A stretch of DNA of 64,000 bases from Bartonella grahamii ATCC 700132 (GTDB lineage: Bacteria > Pseudomonadota > Alphaproteobacteria > Rhizobiales > Rhizobiaceae): the NCBI RefSeq assembly GCF_000518085.1, contig NZ_JACX01000001.1:124001-188000 (forward strand). The letters are read 5' to 3'. Positions 42,588 to 52,738 of this stretch are shown in pieces (the first letter of the stretch is position 1; each line of letters begins with the position of its first letter). A model generated the notes under the pieces. That model was not told the origin of the DNA. It ran no database searches and worked only from the letters and a program-made list of their open reading frames with translations. The position numbers were made by a program, and so were the translations under genes.

Positions 42588-43307
42588 ATGATTTTTACTG
42601 CTGCCTATCGTGCTTTACAACGTCTTCTGACCTCGCAATATAGTATTATGATACTGAAAGCATTGGGGATTACTTTTTTCATTCTCGCCATTTTATGGTT
42701 ATGTGTGCACCAACTTTTTGTGTCTTACTTTTGGCCCTGGATTGCCCAGTTTCTTCCTGGACTCCCTAGTTGGGCGGGATGGATTGGTTTTAGCATGCTT
42801 ATCATTTTTAATCTTGGTTTGGCTCTTTTGTTGGCTTTTTTGATTGCACCAATCGCAGCTATGATTGGTGGTTTTTTCATTGACTCTGTTGCTGAAATCA
42901 TTGAAAAAGAGGATTACCCAAACGAGCCTATTGGACAAGCTTTGCCGTTTCAGCGTTCTCTTATCATTTCCTTTAAATTTGTTATTCTAAGCCTTCTTGG
43001 TAATGGAATTGCTTTTATTTTATTCTTCATACCAGGTATTAATTTAATCGCTTTTTATGTTATTAATGGTTATTTGCTTGGTCATGAATATTTCTTGTTT
43101 GCTGCTTATCGTTTTCGAACAGAGCAAGACGCACGTGCTTTTTTACATACTCATTATACAACGGTTTTTGGTGCAGGATTATTGATAGCGCTTTTTGTTT
43201 CGATTCCAATTCTTAATTTAGCAACACCGCTTTTTGCAGCCGCCTTTATGACATATTTACACAAAATGCTTTCCCAAAAGACCATGGCACGCATTACACA
43301 AAAATAA
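42588..43307 (+). CDS. EI24 domain membrane protein, CysZ-like
   Basis: Polytopic inner-membrane protein of 239 residues with several hydrophobic helices: about 24-48, 60-90, 125-160 and 190-225. The family landmarks resemble CysZ/EI24 proteins (LGLALLLAFLIAPIAAMIGGFFIDSVAEIIE, then INGYLLGHEYFLFAAYRF). CysZ of enteric bacteria is a sulfate channel, but EI24-domain proteins elsewhere have unknown substrates and no sulfate-assimilation gene is nearby, so the function is left open. The start has no visible Shine-Dalgarno sequence. Confidence 0.78.
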   Translation: MIFTAAYRALQRLLTSQYSIMILKALGITFFILAILWLCVHQLFVSYFWPWIAQFLPGLPSWAGWIGFSMLIIFNLGLALLLAFLIAPIAAMIGGFFIDSVAEIIEKEDYPNEPIGQALPFQRSLIISFKFVILSLLGNGIAFILFFIPGINLIAFYVINGYLLGHEYFLFAAYRFRTEQDARAFLHTHYTTVFGAGLLIALFVSIPILNLATPLFAAAFMTYLHKMLSQKTMARITQK

Positions 43308-43397
43308 TGTTACTTGACTTTAAGGCTAATAAAACTTGCCAGCCAAAGAAAGCATAATATAAAATTTTATGCTTTATCTTTATATTAAAGTAATGTA

Positions 43398-43840
43398 TTG
43401 ATTTATAATGATAATTTATCGTTTCACAACATGAGTGAAAAACTTAAATATCATGAGGCTTTCTCTTTTTAATCCTATTCATATTGGATCAATTGAAATC
43501 GTTTGTTAATATGTCATAAACGGAGGTGGTGTGTGGATAAAGGTACTTTCAAAAAGGCGTGAAATGTCTTTTATGAATCCTCTCAATGCAAACATTATCG
43601 TCACATTAAAACTGGAAAAAAGTATGATAGTATCGATTTGTACCTTCTATTTCAGTAAAAATGAAGAGCATAATGTATTTTATACCATTCATGGAGAGTA
43701 TATGCTCTTCTGAGAACCGTCATAAGAGAGTTTTGGAGATTATTGAAAAATGTCTTTGTAAAACAAGCACATGAATGAGTTATATAATAGCATTTTTGAG
43801 GGTATTCTATTTTAAGGGTATTCTATTTTAATTGTGAAAA
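43398..43840 (+). pseudogene. Decayed P4-type integrase fragment upstream of accD
   Basis: Starts with TTGATTTATAATGATAATTT (from about 43398). It carries the well-conserved 'cataaacggaggtggtgtgtggataaa' 5' module, including what looks like the former ribosome site and start, and the TIHGEYM remnant of the TIHGRRREM motif (about 43683-43703). It ends near an exact 16-base tandem duplication. Confidence 0.65.
43799..43830. repeat. Exact 16-base tandem duplication
   Basis: AGGGTATTCTATTTTA at 43799-43814 is repeated directly at 43815-43830. It lies at the tail of an integrase remnant and probably arose by replication slippage. Confidence 0.8.
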
Positions 43841-44315
43841 GCGCGCGCTTTAAAGAAACCTTTTGAAAAAAATCTTGCTCTGATGTTAGCGTTTCGCTAA
43901 TATAGCGTTATCATATCGATTATCTTTAATGGGTTATTTTAGCCTTATTCACGTCTTATATTAGAAGGTTCCTTTTCTTCAAAACTGTTGATATGAATGA
44001 TTAATTGGATATTCATTTTTATTAAAAAATAAGGGGTTTGTTAACCATCGCAAGAAGTGAATTTTAATACCAAAATAAAAAATAAAAACATGTAAGTTCT
44101 TAAACTTACGACAAATTTGTTATAGGATATACTCTTCATAGATATGATTGTTATGATATTGGAAAATTAAAAATTAAAAAAACAAGCTATACGTACACTG
44201 ATAAAAGTATTAAATAGACTCCTTTGTTCCACCGGTAAAGCAAATGTGACTGCTTGGGTTCATATTCTTTCAAATCATGCGAAAGATGTGTAATATTTAA
44301 AGGAAGGTTATAAAG
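43841..44315. other. Leader region of accD
   Basis: A+T-rich. It contains a small TTAGCG-TTT-CGCTAA palindrome (43886-43900) of unknown meaning and ends with the accD ribosome site AAAGGAAGG. No other feature seen. Confidence 0.4.
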
Positions 44316-45236
44316 ATGAACTGGATTACAAATTATGTTCGTCCTAAAATTAACTCTATATTGGGGCGCCGTGAAATTCCAGAAAATCTATGGATTAAAG
44401 ATCCTACCAGTGGTGAAATGATCTTCCATAAAGATCTGGAAGCTAATCAATTTGTAGCTCCCAATTCTGGCCATCATATGCGTATCAGCGCTAAAAATCG
44501 TCTCATGCATTTTTTTGATGATGGTGTTTATACAGCTCTTGAAAATCCAAAAGTTGTAACAGATCCTTTAAAATTTCGTGACGAAAAACGCTATATTGAC
44601 CGGTTAAAAGATTATCGTTCTAAACTTGGTGTTGATGATAATATTTTAAGTGCACGTGGTACGATTGAAGGCTTACCCATCATTGCAACCGTTCAAGATT
44701 TCGCCTTTATGGGTGGATCGCTCGGTATGGCTTCAGGAGAAGCTATTATTAAAGCTTTTGATACTGCCATTGCCGAAAGGCGCCCGTTAGTTCTTTTTTC
44801 TGCTTCTGGTGGCGCACGCATGCAAGAAGGAACACTCTCGTTGATGCAAATGCCTCGTACAACCGTAGCGATTGAAATGTTGAAAGAAGCAAAACTTCCC
44901 TATATTGTTGTGCTGACTAATCCAACCACCGGTGGTGTTACTGCTTCTTACGCCATGCTTGGTGATATTCACATTGCTGAACCTGGCGCTATGATTGGTT
45001 TTGCTGGTCCACGTGTGATTCAACAAACTATACGCGAAACCCTACCAGAAGGTTTTCAAAGTAGTGAATATCTGCTCGAACATGGTATGATTGATATGGT
45101 TGTATCACGTTTAGAAATGAAAACAACAATTGCGCGTCTTTTACGTTTGATGATGAAACGCCCTGCTGTTTTTAACCCTTCCGATCCATCCCCAACAGAC
45201 TCTCAAACATCGCTTTCTACAACAAAAGCAGCTTAA
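44316..45236 (+). CDS. accD: Acetyl-CoA carboxylase carboxyltransferase subunit beta
   Basis: With AccA it transfers carboxyl from biotin to acetyl-CoA to make malonyl-CoA; 306 residues. The crotonase-like core is intact ([55 protein letters not shown]). The N-terminal zinc ribbon is degenerate: the four positions normally occupied by Cys are Asp29, Ser32, Ala48 and Ser51. Rhizobial AccD proteins already lack most of these, so this is a lineage trait rather than damage. folC starts four bases after the stop, the conserved accD-folC pairing. Confidence 0.95.
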   Translation: MNWITNYVRPKINSILGRREIPENLWIKDPTSGEMIFHKDLEANQFVAPNSGHHMRISAKNRLMHFFDDGVYTALENPKVVTDPLKFRDEKRYIDRLKDYRSKLGVDDNILSARGTIEGLPIIATVQDFAFMGGSLGMASGEAIIKAFDTAIAERRPLVLFSASGGARMQEGTLSLMQMPRTTVAIEMLKEAKLPYIVVLTNPTTGGVTASYAMLGDIHIAEPGAMIGFAGPRVIQQTIRETLPEGFQSSEYLLEHGMIDMVVSRLEMKTTIARLLRLMMKRPAVFNPSDPSPTDSQTSLSTTKAA

Positions 45237-45240
45237 ATTT

Positions 45241-46560
45241 ATGCAACAAAACCAGATACAAAGGGTGGTGGATGATTTACTAAAAAATTATCCGAAAAAA
45301 TTTGATCTTTCTTTAGAGCGTATTATTCACCTTTTAGAGCGTCTTGGTAATCCACATTTAAAACTTGCCCCTATTATTCACATCGCTGGAACAAATGGCA
45401 AAGGATCTGCCTCAGCGATTTGCCGTGCTCTTTTAGAAAGTGCAGGATACTGCGTTCATGTCTATAGCTCACCTCATCTCGTCAACTGGAATGAACGCTG
45501 CCGGTTAGCTCAAAAAGGAGGTGGTCAACTTGTTACAGAAAACCAATTGGCTGAGACAATCCGTGAAATTATAAAAGTAAATCGCCAAGAGCCGATTACT
45601 ATTTTTGAAATTTTTACAGCCGCTGCCTTTATGCTGTTTAGTACACATCCAGCTGATGTTGTCATTTTAGAAGTTGGGTTGGGAGGGCGTTTTGATGCTA
45701 CCAATGTCATTAACAAACCAGCTGTATCGCTTATTATGCCTATTGATTATGATCATGAGAACTTTCTTGGAAACACAATTGCTCAAATCGCTTTTCAAAA
45801 AGGGGGAATTATCAAACCAAATGTTCCAGTGGTCATCGGGAAGCAAAATTATGAAGAAACTCTTGCTACTTTAATACCCCTTGCCGATAAAAATAAAGCA
45901 CCTTATTCTCTATTTGATCAAGATTATCAAAGTTATAAAGAACATGGACGTATGGTTTTTCAAAACAATCAAGGTCTCATGGATCTTTCACTTCCTAACC
46001 TTATTGGAGACCACCAAGTTGCCAATGCTGGCGCATCTCTTGAAGCAGTTTGTCAAGCAGGTTTTCAACTTTCAGAACAAACCATAAATGACGCTTTGAA
46101 AAATATCTATTGGCCCGCACGGATGCAACATCTTATCCAAGGACATTTGGTTGATCAACTGTCTCCTAATATTGATTTATGGTTAGACGGTGGTCACAAT
46201 CCTGCTGCTGGAAAAGTTATTGCGGCAGAACTTACACAATGGAGAAAAAAAACAGATCGTCCCATTATTATGATTGCTGGCATGCTCAATACCAAAGATG
46301 CTGTCGGTTATTTTCGTTCCTTAGCGAACCTTGTCGATAAAATATATACGATACCGCTGATTAACAATAATGCCAGTATCTCTCCAATAAAATTAGCTGA
46401 ATCAGCGCAAAAAGCAGGAATCTTTGCTACTCCACAAGCACATCTACAAGATGCTTTGCATAAGATTAGAGCCGAATATAAAGAGGCAATTGTCCTTATT
46501 AGTGGTTCCCTTTATCTTGCGGGCGATATTTTACGTGACAATAAAACACCTCCATGCTAG
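45241..46560 (+). CDS. folC: Folylpolyglutamate synthase / dihydrofolate synthase
   Basis: Mur-ligase-family enzyme adding glutamate to (dihydro)pteroate, 439 residues. The P-loop is HIAGTNGKGSASAICRALL near residue 50. VYSSPHLVNWNERCR, VVILEVGLGGRFDATNV and LWLDGGHNPAAGK near residue 320 are the family signatures. It is probably co-transcribed with accD. Length and motifs are normal. Confidence 0.94.
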   Translation: MQQNQIQRVVDDLLKNYPKKFDLSLERIIHLLERLGNPHLKLAPIIHIAGTNGKGSASAICRALLESAGYCVHVYSSPHLVNWNERCRLAQKGGGQLVTENQLAETIREIIKVNRQEPITIFEIFTAAAFMLFSTHPADVVILEVGLGGRFDATNVINKPAVSLIMPIDYDHENFLGNTIAQIAFQKGGIIKPNVPVVIGKQNYEETLATLIPLADKNKAPYSLFDQDYQSYKEHGRMVFQNNQGLMDLSLPNLIGDHQVANAGASLEAVCQAGFQLSEQTINDALKNIYWPARMQHLIQGHLVDQLSPNIDLWLDGGHNPAAGKVIAAELTQWRKKTDRPIIMIAGMLNTKDAVGYFRSLANLVDKIYTIPLINNNASISPIKLAESAQKAGIFATPQAHLQDALHKIRAEYKEAIVLISGSLYLAGDILRDNKTPPC

Positions 46561-46602
46561 AAATTGATTATTTTAAAGCTTTGAAAGATAGACTTTTTAA
46601 TC

Positions 46603-47601
46603 ATGCAACTTGATTGTGCACTTTATCAACATCCTAAACTTATTACTGTTTTTGGCGGATCTGGTTTTGTAGGACGACATGTCGTTGAAACTTTGACTAA
46701 GCGGGGATATCGCGTTCGTATCGCTGTTCGTTATCCACAAAAAGCTTATTACATGCTCCAAATAGGAGAAGTAGGACAAACCCAAATGCTTAAAACGGAT
46801 ATCAAGCATCGTGCCTCTGTTGCACGCGCGTTGCTTGGAGCTGATGCGGCAGTGTTTTTACCTGGTAGCTTAAAACAAGCAAATCAATCGAATTTTAAAA
46901 ACACACAAATTGATGGTGCTTACAATGTTGCTGAATTAACAGCACAAGCTGCTATTCCACTCATCTATATGTCAGCACTTGTGGCTAACGAGAATGCTTC
47001 ATGTCTTTATGCACGTGTTAAGTTTATGGGTGAACAAATCGTTCATAACAAGCATCCTCAAGCAATTATTATCCGTCCATCCGTTATCTTTGGACCAGAG
47101 GATTGTTTCTTTAACACCTTAGCAGATTTGTCACGTTTTTTACCAATTATGCCTCTTTTTGGGGGTGGGCAAAGCAAATTGCAACCCGTGTATGTTGGTG
47201 ACGTTGCTGAGTTTATCGCGCGCGCTTTAGATGGACAGGTTGCTTGGGGAAAAAATTATGATCTTGGTGGTCCCCAGATTATCACCTTTCAAAATACTCT
47301 TGAAAATATACTCAAAATTATTCACCGTAAAAAAACAATCCTATCCATGCCCCTTTCTGCTGGTCTATTGATTGGAGGAATTTTGGGAACTATCGGTAAA
47401 TTACCTTTTGTACCAACACTTGTAACAGCCAATCAGATACGTTTTTTGCAAATGGATAACATTGTTTCTAAAGAGGCTATAGAGAATGGATATACTCTAG
47501 AAGGTGTGGGAATTACCCCCAGAGCAATGGCTGCATTCTTGCCAAGTTATCTTTGGCGATTTCGTCCACATGGTCAATTTTCCCAAAACTTACTCGTCTA
47601 G
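46603..47601 (+). CDS. NAD(P)-binding SDR, complex I NDUFA9-like family
   Basis: Extended/atypical short-chain dehydrogenase of 332 residues. It begins with the dinucleotide-binding motif TVFGGSGFVGRHVVETL and continues with IIRPSVIFGPEDCFFN, as in the NDUFA9 family; in mitochondria this is an accessory subunit of complex I. The catalytic YxxxK region is changed: CLYARVKFMGEQ has Tyr-Ala-Arg-Val-Lys, so the pair is nominally kept. The bacterial role is uncertain, possibly quinone-related or complex-I associated. It follows folC by 42 bases. Confidence 0.87.
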   Translation: MQLDCALYQHPKLITVFGGSGFVGRHVVETLTKRGYRVRIAVRYPQKAYYMLQIGEVGQTQMLKTDIKHRASVARALLGADAAVFLPGSLKQANQSNFKNTQIDGAYNVAELTAQAAIPLIYMSALVANENASCLYARVKFMGEQIVHNKHPQAIIIRPSVIFGPEDCFFNTLADLSRFLPIMPLFGGGQSKLQPVYVGDVAEFIARALDGQVAWGKNYDLGGPQIITFQNTLENILKIIHRKKTILSMPLSAGLLIGGILGTIGKLPFVPTLVTANQIRFLQMDNIVSKEAIENGYTLEGVGITPRAMAAFLPSYLWRFRPHGQFSQNLLV

Positions 47602-47631
47602 AATAAATTTTTCCAAAACTGAGTTAATTAT

Positions 47632-48150
47632 TTGATTTATAATTCATAGCTCGTTGTTAGCGGTTCTAAAATCAGAATGCTCAATAGAATAATGTTTTTG
47701 CATTTTAAATGCTCTATTCAGTATCACAAAAAATGTTTAATCGTATATCTATAGTATTTTGATAAAAATCGTTGAAAACAGGAGAAAAGCACTTCTTATA
47801 AGCTGTCTTTATCCAAGAGCAGATGCAACATTGGAATCCTAAAAAACCGATTCTGAATTGCCTATTCATAAATATGATAACCTATGGCTTTGCATTATAT
47901 TATTTTGGTAGAAAGCTTAATAATGAGATTAAAGTAAGATAATACTTCCTTTTTCAACAACCGCATAAGCGAGTAGAATACAAGTATACTACTTTCGATA
48001 TTATCCCATAAAAAATCGATATAAAAACTGTGAAGCAATGCACAATTTTTATTATTTAAAAGGTATTCTCTCTGGAGATTTTTAAAAGCTTTAAAGTTAC
48101 GTGAAAAGGATAGAGTTTTGTTTATATAATAAGACTTATCATGAAGATCT
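47632..48150 (+). pseudogene. Probable heavily decayed integrase remnant upstream of ahcY
   Basis: Starts with TTTGATTTATAATTCATA like the other copies. Around 48048-48125 it resembles the 'attatttaaaa...gagatttttaaaagctttaaa' module seen at 33.5 and 14.0 kb. The TIHGRRREM segment is not recognisable. A 103-codon minus-strand frame (47895-48206) lies across it, is low-complexity, and is unlikely to be a gene. Confidence 0.4.
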
Positions 48151-48319
48151 CTTATTCTGTCATTAACATCATTAGTCAGATTCATAAATGCATATTTGTT
48201 GCACAAATTTATGGAGATTTTAAAAGAGCTTTTTCACATAAAGAAGTCCTCTTCTTGTCTTGCATTTTTTTTTAATTTCTCCTACCGTCTTGGAAAAACT
48301 TATTTTAAAGGAATAAAGA

Positions 48320-49717
48320 ATGGCAGCTCAAGATTTTGTTGTCAAAGATATTGCACTTGCCGCTTATGGTCGTAAAGAACTTGATATTGCTGAAACTGAG
48401 ATGCCTGGTTTGATGGCTTGTCGTAAGGAGTTTTCCTCTAATCAACCTTTGCGCGGAGCGCGTATTTCTGGCTCATTGCACATGACAATTCAAACAGCTG
48501 TTTTAATTGAAACATTAAAAGCGATTGGCGCCGATATACGGTGGAGCTCTAGCAATATTTTTTCTACGCAAGACCATGCAGCAGCAGCTATCGCCGCAAC
48601 TGGTATTCCTGTATTCGCCGTTAAGGGTGAAACATTGGAAGAATATTGGACTTATATAGATGCAATTTTCCAATGGCCAAATGGTAATCCTTCCAATCTC
48701 ATTTTAGATGATGGCGCTGACGCCACAAACTATATTTTAATGGGAAGTCGTGCAGAACAAAATAAAGATATCCTATCGCATCCCAAAACAGAAGAAGAAG
48801 AAATTTTTTTCAAACAAATACAAAAGCGTATGGATGCAACGCCAGGATTTTTTACACGACAGCGCGCAGCAATTAAAGGTGTAAGCGAAGAAACCACAAC
48901 AGGTGTAAACCGTCTTTATCAGTTACAAAAAGAAGGGCTTTTGCCTTTTCCTGCTATTAATGTCAATGATAGCGTCACTAAATCAAAGTTTGATAATAAA
49001 TATGGATGTAAAGAATCATTGGTCGATGGTATTCGACGTGGAACAGACGTGATGATCGCTGGTAAAACTGCCATTGTCTGTGGTTATGGTGACGTAGGAA
49101 AAGGTTCAGCAGCATCTCTTTCTGGTGCTGGGGCTCGTGTTAAAGTAACAGAAATTGATCCTATTTGCGCTCTTCAAGCAGCTATGGATGGCTATGAAGT
49201 TGTTAATTTGGATGATGCTGCTTCCAGTGCTGATATTATCATCACGACAACAGGCAATAAAGATGTTGTCCGTTTAGACCATATGCGACAAGTAAAGGAT
49301 ATGTGTATTCTTGGAAATATTGGTCATTTTGATAACGAAATCCAAGTCGCAGCCCTTAGAAATTTGCCATGGACAAATATTAAACCACAAGTTGATATGA
49401 TCACCTTTCCCGATGGAAAACGCATCATTTTGCTCTCTGAAGGGCGTTTGTTAAACCTCGGGAATGCGACTGGGCATCCCTCTTTTGTCATGTCAGCCTC
49501 GTTTACTAATCAAGTTTTAGCGCAAATTGAACTTTTTACCCGTGCAGAACACTATACAAATGAAGTCACTGTTTTGCCTAAACATCTTGATGAAAAAGTT
49601 GCACGTCTACATCTTGATCGGTTAGGAATAAAATTAAGTGTTTTATCAGAAGAACAAGCCGCTTATATTGGAGTCACACCGCAAGGACCTTATAAACCAA
49701 ACCATTACCGTTACTAA
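48320..49717 (+). CDS. ahcY: S-adenosylhomocysteine hydrolase
   Basis: Splits S-adenosylhomocysteine into adenosine and homocysteine, keeping methylation going; 465 residues. It contains the long proteobacterial insertion. Motifs: [32 protein letters not shown], the NAD-binding [17 protein letters not shown] near residue 250, [10 protein letters not shown], and the C-terminal [12 protein letters not shown] that closes the NAD site of the neighbouring subunit. AAGGA precedes the start. I see no SAH riboswitch in the leader. divL follows 33 bases later. Confidence 0.97.
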   Translation: MAAQDFVVKDIALAAYGRKELDIAETEMPGLMACRKEFSSNQPLRGARISGSLHMTIQTAVLIETLKAIGADIRWSSSNIFSTQDHAAAAIAATGIPVFAVKGETLEEYWTYIDAIFQWPNGNPSNLILDDGADATNYILMGSRAEQNKDILSHPKTEEEEIFFKQIQKRMDATPGFFTRQRAAIKGVSEETTTGVNRLYQLQKEGLLPFPAINVNDSVTKSKFDNKYGCKESLVDGIRRGTDVMIAGKTAIVCGYGDVGKGSAASLSGAGARVKVTEIDPICALQAAMDGYEVVNLDDAASSADIIITTTGNKDVVRLDHMRQVKDMCILGNIGHFDNEIQVAALRNLPWTNIKPQVDMITFPDGKRIILLSEGRLLNLGNATGHPSFVMSASFTNQVLAQIELFTRAEHYTNEVTVLPKHLDEKVARLHLDRLGIKLSVLSEEQAAYIGVTPQGPYKPNHYRY

Positions 49718-49750
49718 ACATTTCCTTGGATTAAAAAAGGGAAAGATGTC

Positions 49751-52216
49751 GTGTGCAGCTTTGGTGACTATAACCCCAAAGAAAAAGCTCAAAAAATGAT
49801 TCGAATCTATGCGTATATATTTTGCCTTTTTTTCTTTTTTTCTCCAACATGCGCTGTTGCTCAGTCATTGGAAGGTTATCTACCATTTTTCTTCACTTTA
49901 CTAGATGGTCCATGGCTGCTTTTAGCGCTGTGTGGAGGAATTTCTTGTGCTTCACTTCTCACGTGCCTAGCTGTTATTATGCGTGCAAAAAAAACTGCAC
50001 AGAAGCCTTTGAAGATAATTCAGGCAAATTTTTCTGAAAAACTTAAATATTATGAATGGCTTCTGGAAGAAACCGAGCAATTCCTTCTTATTTGGGAAAA
50101 TCCAACAACCTTACCCCGTGTCGTTGGTGCCCTTTCTGCATTGCAAAAAATAGGAATCGACCAGAAAGATTTTCAGCGTTTTGAGCTCTGGGTTGAAGAA
50201 AATTCTCTGCGAGAACTTGATTATGTATTGACTCAACTACGTTGTAAATGTCATCCTTTTGATCTTTCTATCACCACCACAAACAATGTACTGCTGCAAG
50301 TTACAGGAGTTATCGCAGGAACAGTCGCTATTGCTCGTTTTCAAGATATCTCAAAACAACAGAGTGAAAATGCTCGTTTACAGAAAGATATCGCCCGCCT
50401 TCTTACTGAACTCAGAATGCAGCGTAATCTTCTTGATCTGATTCAAGAGCCCGTATGGATAAAAGATTGTGAAGGAAAAGTTTGTTTTATAAATCGCGCC
50501 TTTAGAGAAATGACAGACTTTCGTGAAGACAGTGATGAAGTGGGGGATCTTTTCAATGAAAATACACAACGCAAAACAGATGAAACAGAAACAATTTTTC
50601 AAGAACATGTTCACACAGTTATTGATGGAGAACGACATCGTTTTCATCTCACACGTATTACAACAGCCGAAGGGATGGCAGCTTTTGCGCGTGATGACAG
50701 CGCATATGAAAATCTTGCTCATGAATTAAGTTATGTTCTTCAAAGCCATTGTGAAACACTTGACCAAATTTCAACAGCTGTAGCTATTTTTGATACAAAC
50801 CAAAAATTAAAATTCTGTAATCATGCTTTTAAAATTTTATGGCCGTTGGAGACTTCCTTTTTAGAAAGTGAACCAAGCCATACATTATTTCTTGAACGTC
50901 TACGTGAAAAAGGGCTCATTGCTGAACACCCCGATTGGCGCGCGTGGAAAGAAGAACTTTTTAAAGCCTATCGACAAACAGAATCGAACCAACAAATTTG
51001 GAATCTTCCAGATGGGCGTACGGTGCGTGTTATCTCGAACCCTCATCCACAAGGAGGTGTCACTTGGCTTTACGAAAACCTTACAGAAAAAATTGATCTT
51101 GAACGCCGTTATAATACACTTATTAAAATACAAGGTGAAACACTTGATAAACTTTCCGAAGGCGTGGTTGTTTTTGGTACTGATGGACGCCTTCGTTTAT
51201 CGAATCCTGCCTTGTCGAAATTGTGGTCTCTTCCTTATAATTTACTGGTAGAAGGGACCCATATTACACAGTTACAAAGCCATTGTTCAGCCTTAACCTT
51301 AGGACAAGAATGGGATCAATTTACCAAATTCATTACCGGTTTTGCTGAAAAACGTGAAACATATTCAGGTCGTATAGATCTTAAAAATGATATGATTATT
51401 GACTATACTCTGGTTCCTCTTCCCGATGGACAAACAATGCTTACTTTTGTGAATGTTACAGATACTGTCCATGTTGCACGTGCTCTTCAAGAAAGAAATG
51501 AAGCATTAGAAAGTGCTGATCGTTTGCGTAATGAATTTGTCCAACATGTTTCCTATGAATTGCGTACACCTCTCACCAATATTATTGGATTTTCGGATAT
51601 TTTACGTGATCAAATTTTCGGCTCTATCAATAAACGTCAACAAGAATATCTTGGGCATATTCATTCAGAATCAGGAACTCTTTTAAATATTGTTAACGAT
51701 ATTCTTGATCTTGCTACCCTTGATGCAGGCATTATGGAGTTGGACATAAAATCGGTTAATATTGCAGATGCTATGATACAAGCAGTAGCACGTATAGAAG
51801 ATCGCCTTAATGGACGCCATATTACGCTTTTACAACAAATTTCTCCTTCCTTAAATTCCATTTCTGCTGACGAAAAACGCTTGCATCAAATTTTTGTGAA
51901 TGTGCTGAGTAATGCTATTAATTTTGCAACGGAGGCGAGCACTATTGAATTTTGCGTCGATGAACAAGATGATAATATTGTCTTTAGCGTTCACAATGAA
52001 GGCTCTGATATTCCAGAAGACGTCCTTGATCGTATTTTTAAACGTTTTTCTTCTCATTCACACCATGGGGGACGTGCAGGAGCGGGTCTTGGCCTTTCCC
52101 TTGTGAAAAGTTTCGTTGAACTACACGGCGGGCATGTTGAAATTCTTACCGGTTCTGGAAAAGGAACAACAGTTAAATGTTTTTTCCCACTTCCCAAAGG
52201 AGATAAGATTTTTTAA
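49751..52216 (+). CDS. divL: DivL-type PAS pseudo-histidine kinase (Tyr in place of His)
   Basis: Membrane-anchored PAS/HisKA/HATPase protein, 821 residues from GTG 49751 (an ATG at 49796 is an alternative start). It has two N-terminal hydrophobic segments (about 17-38 and 50-75), several PAS-like modules (about 230-560), a HisKA helix, then an ATPase domain. The H-box reads QHVSYELRTPLTNIIGFSDI, with Tyr602 where the phosphorylated His should be, the hallmark of Caulobacter DivL. The G1 box is also degenerate (HNEGSDIP for D-x-G-x-G), while the G2 box GAGLGLSLVKSF is kept. DivL controls CckA and hence CtrA in the cell cycle. The position beside tsaE matches divL in relatives. Confidence 0.82.
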   Translation: MCSFGDYNPKEKAQKMIRIYAYIFCLFFFFSPTCAVAQSLEGYLPFFFTLLDGPWLLLALCGGISCASLLTCLAVIMRAKKTAQKPLKIIQANFSEKLKYYEWLLEETEQFLLIWENPTTLPRVVGALSALQKIGIDQKDFQRFELWVEENSLRELDYVLTQLRCKCHPFDLSITTTNNVLLQVTGVIAGTVAIARFQDISKQQSENARLQKDIARLLTELRMQRNLLDLIQEPVWIKDCEGKVCFINRAFREMTDFREDSDEVGDLFNENTQRKTDETETIFQEHVHTVIDGERHRFHLTRITTAEGMAAFARDDSAYENLAHELSYVLQSHCETLDQISTAVAIFDTNQKLKFCNHAFKILWPLETSFLESEPSHTLFLERLREKGLIAEHPDWRAWKEELFKAYRQTESNQQIWNLPDGRTVRVISNPHPQGGVTWLYENLTEKIDLERRYNTLIKIQGETLDKLSEGVVVFGTDGRLRLSNPALSKLWSLPYNLLVEGTHITQLQSHCSALTLGQEWDQFTKFITGFAEKRETYSGRIDLKNDMIIDYTLVPLPDGQTMLTFVNVTDTVHVARALQERNEALESADRLRNEFVQHVSYELRTPLTNIIGFSDILRDQIFGSINKRQQEYLGHIHSESGTLLNIVNDILDLATLDAGIMELDIKSVNIADAMIQAVARIEDRLNGRHITLLQQISPSLNSISADEKRLHQIFVNVLSNAINFATEASTIEFCVDEQDDNIVFSVHNEGSDIPEDVLDRIFKRFSSHSHHGGRAGAGLGLSLVKSFVELHGGHVEILTGSGKGTTVKCFFPLPKGDKIF

Positions 52217-52255
52217 TTTCAATCTTTATCGTAACAAAAATTTTTCATCCATTTC

Positions 52256-52738
52256 ATGGAACTCTTAATGAATTTTAGTTTTTTTCTTGAAAATGAAGAG
52301 GCAACAAAGCTTTTTGCACAACATTTAACCCTTTCTTTAAAGCCGGGGGATCTTGTAACGCTGCAAGGAGATCTTGGAACTGGAAAATCAACTATTGCAC
52401 GTACAATCATCCAAACACTTACGAATGATAACACTATGGATGTTCCAAGCCCTACTTTTACTCTTGTGCAAAGCTATCAACTTCCACAGTTTGAAATTAT
52501 TCATGCTGATCTTTACCGCCTTTCTATGGCAGAAGAAATTGATGAATTAGGGCTTCATGAAGCTCGTGAGAAAAATATTTTACTTGTTGAATGGCCAGAA
52601 AGAAATACAGCTCTTTTAGAGCTCGCCACTTTTGCACTCACCTTACACTATAAAGAACATGGGCGTCATGTAACACTCAGATCAGCACAACATGCCATTG
52701 AACGTTTGCAACAGTCTTTTGCAATTCGTACATTTTAA
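52256..52738 (+). CDS. tsaE: tRNA threonylcarbamoyladenosine biosynthesis ATPase TsaE
   Basis: ATPase partner of TsaB/TsaD in t6A37 tRNA modification, 160 residues. Walker A GDLGTGKST lies near residues 38-46, VPSPTFTLVQSY and the acidic HADLYRL segment follow, and Walker-B-like LLVEWPER near 118 completes the family pattern. An ATG four codons downstream (52268) is an alternative start. In related genomes a sugar/aminoglycoside kinase gene and a nucleotidyltransferase gene follow, then addB; both are absent here. Confidence 0.92.
   Translation: MELLMNFSFFLENEEATKLFAQHLTLSLKPGDLVTLQGDLGTGKSTIARTIIQTLTNDNTMDVPSPTFTLVQSYQLPQFEIIHADLYRLSMAEEIDELGLHEAREKNILLVEWPERNTALLELATFALTLHYKEHGRHVTLRSAQHAIERLQQSFAIRTF

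Noticed and set aside
47895-48206. 103-codon minus-strand frame upstream of ahcY
   Set aside because: Low-complexity composition, and it overlaps, on the opposite strand, a region resembling the integrase fossils; most likely fortuitous.
48206-48319. Possible SAH riboswitch in the ahcY leader
   Set aside because: The leader is a short A+T/T-rich tract without the conserved G+C-rich stems and pseudoknot expected of that riboswitch.
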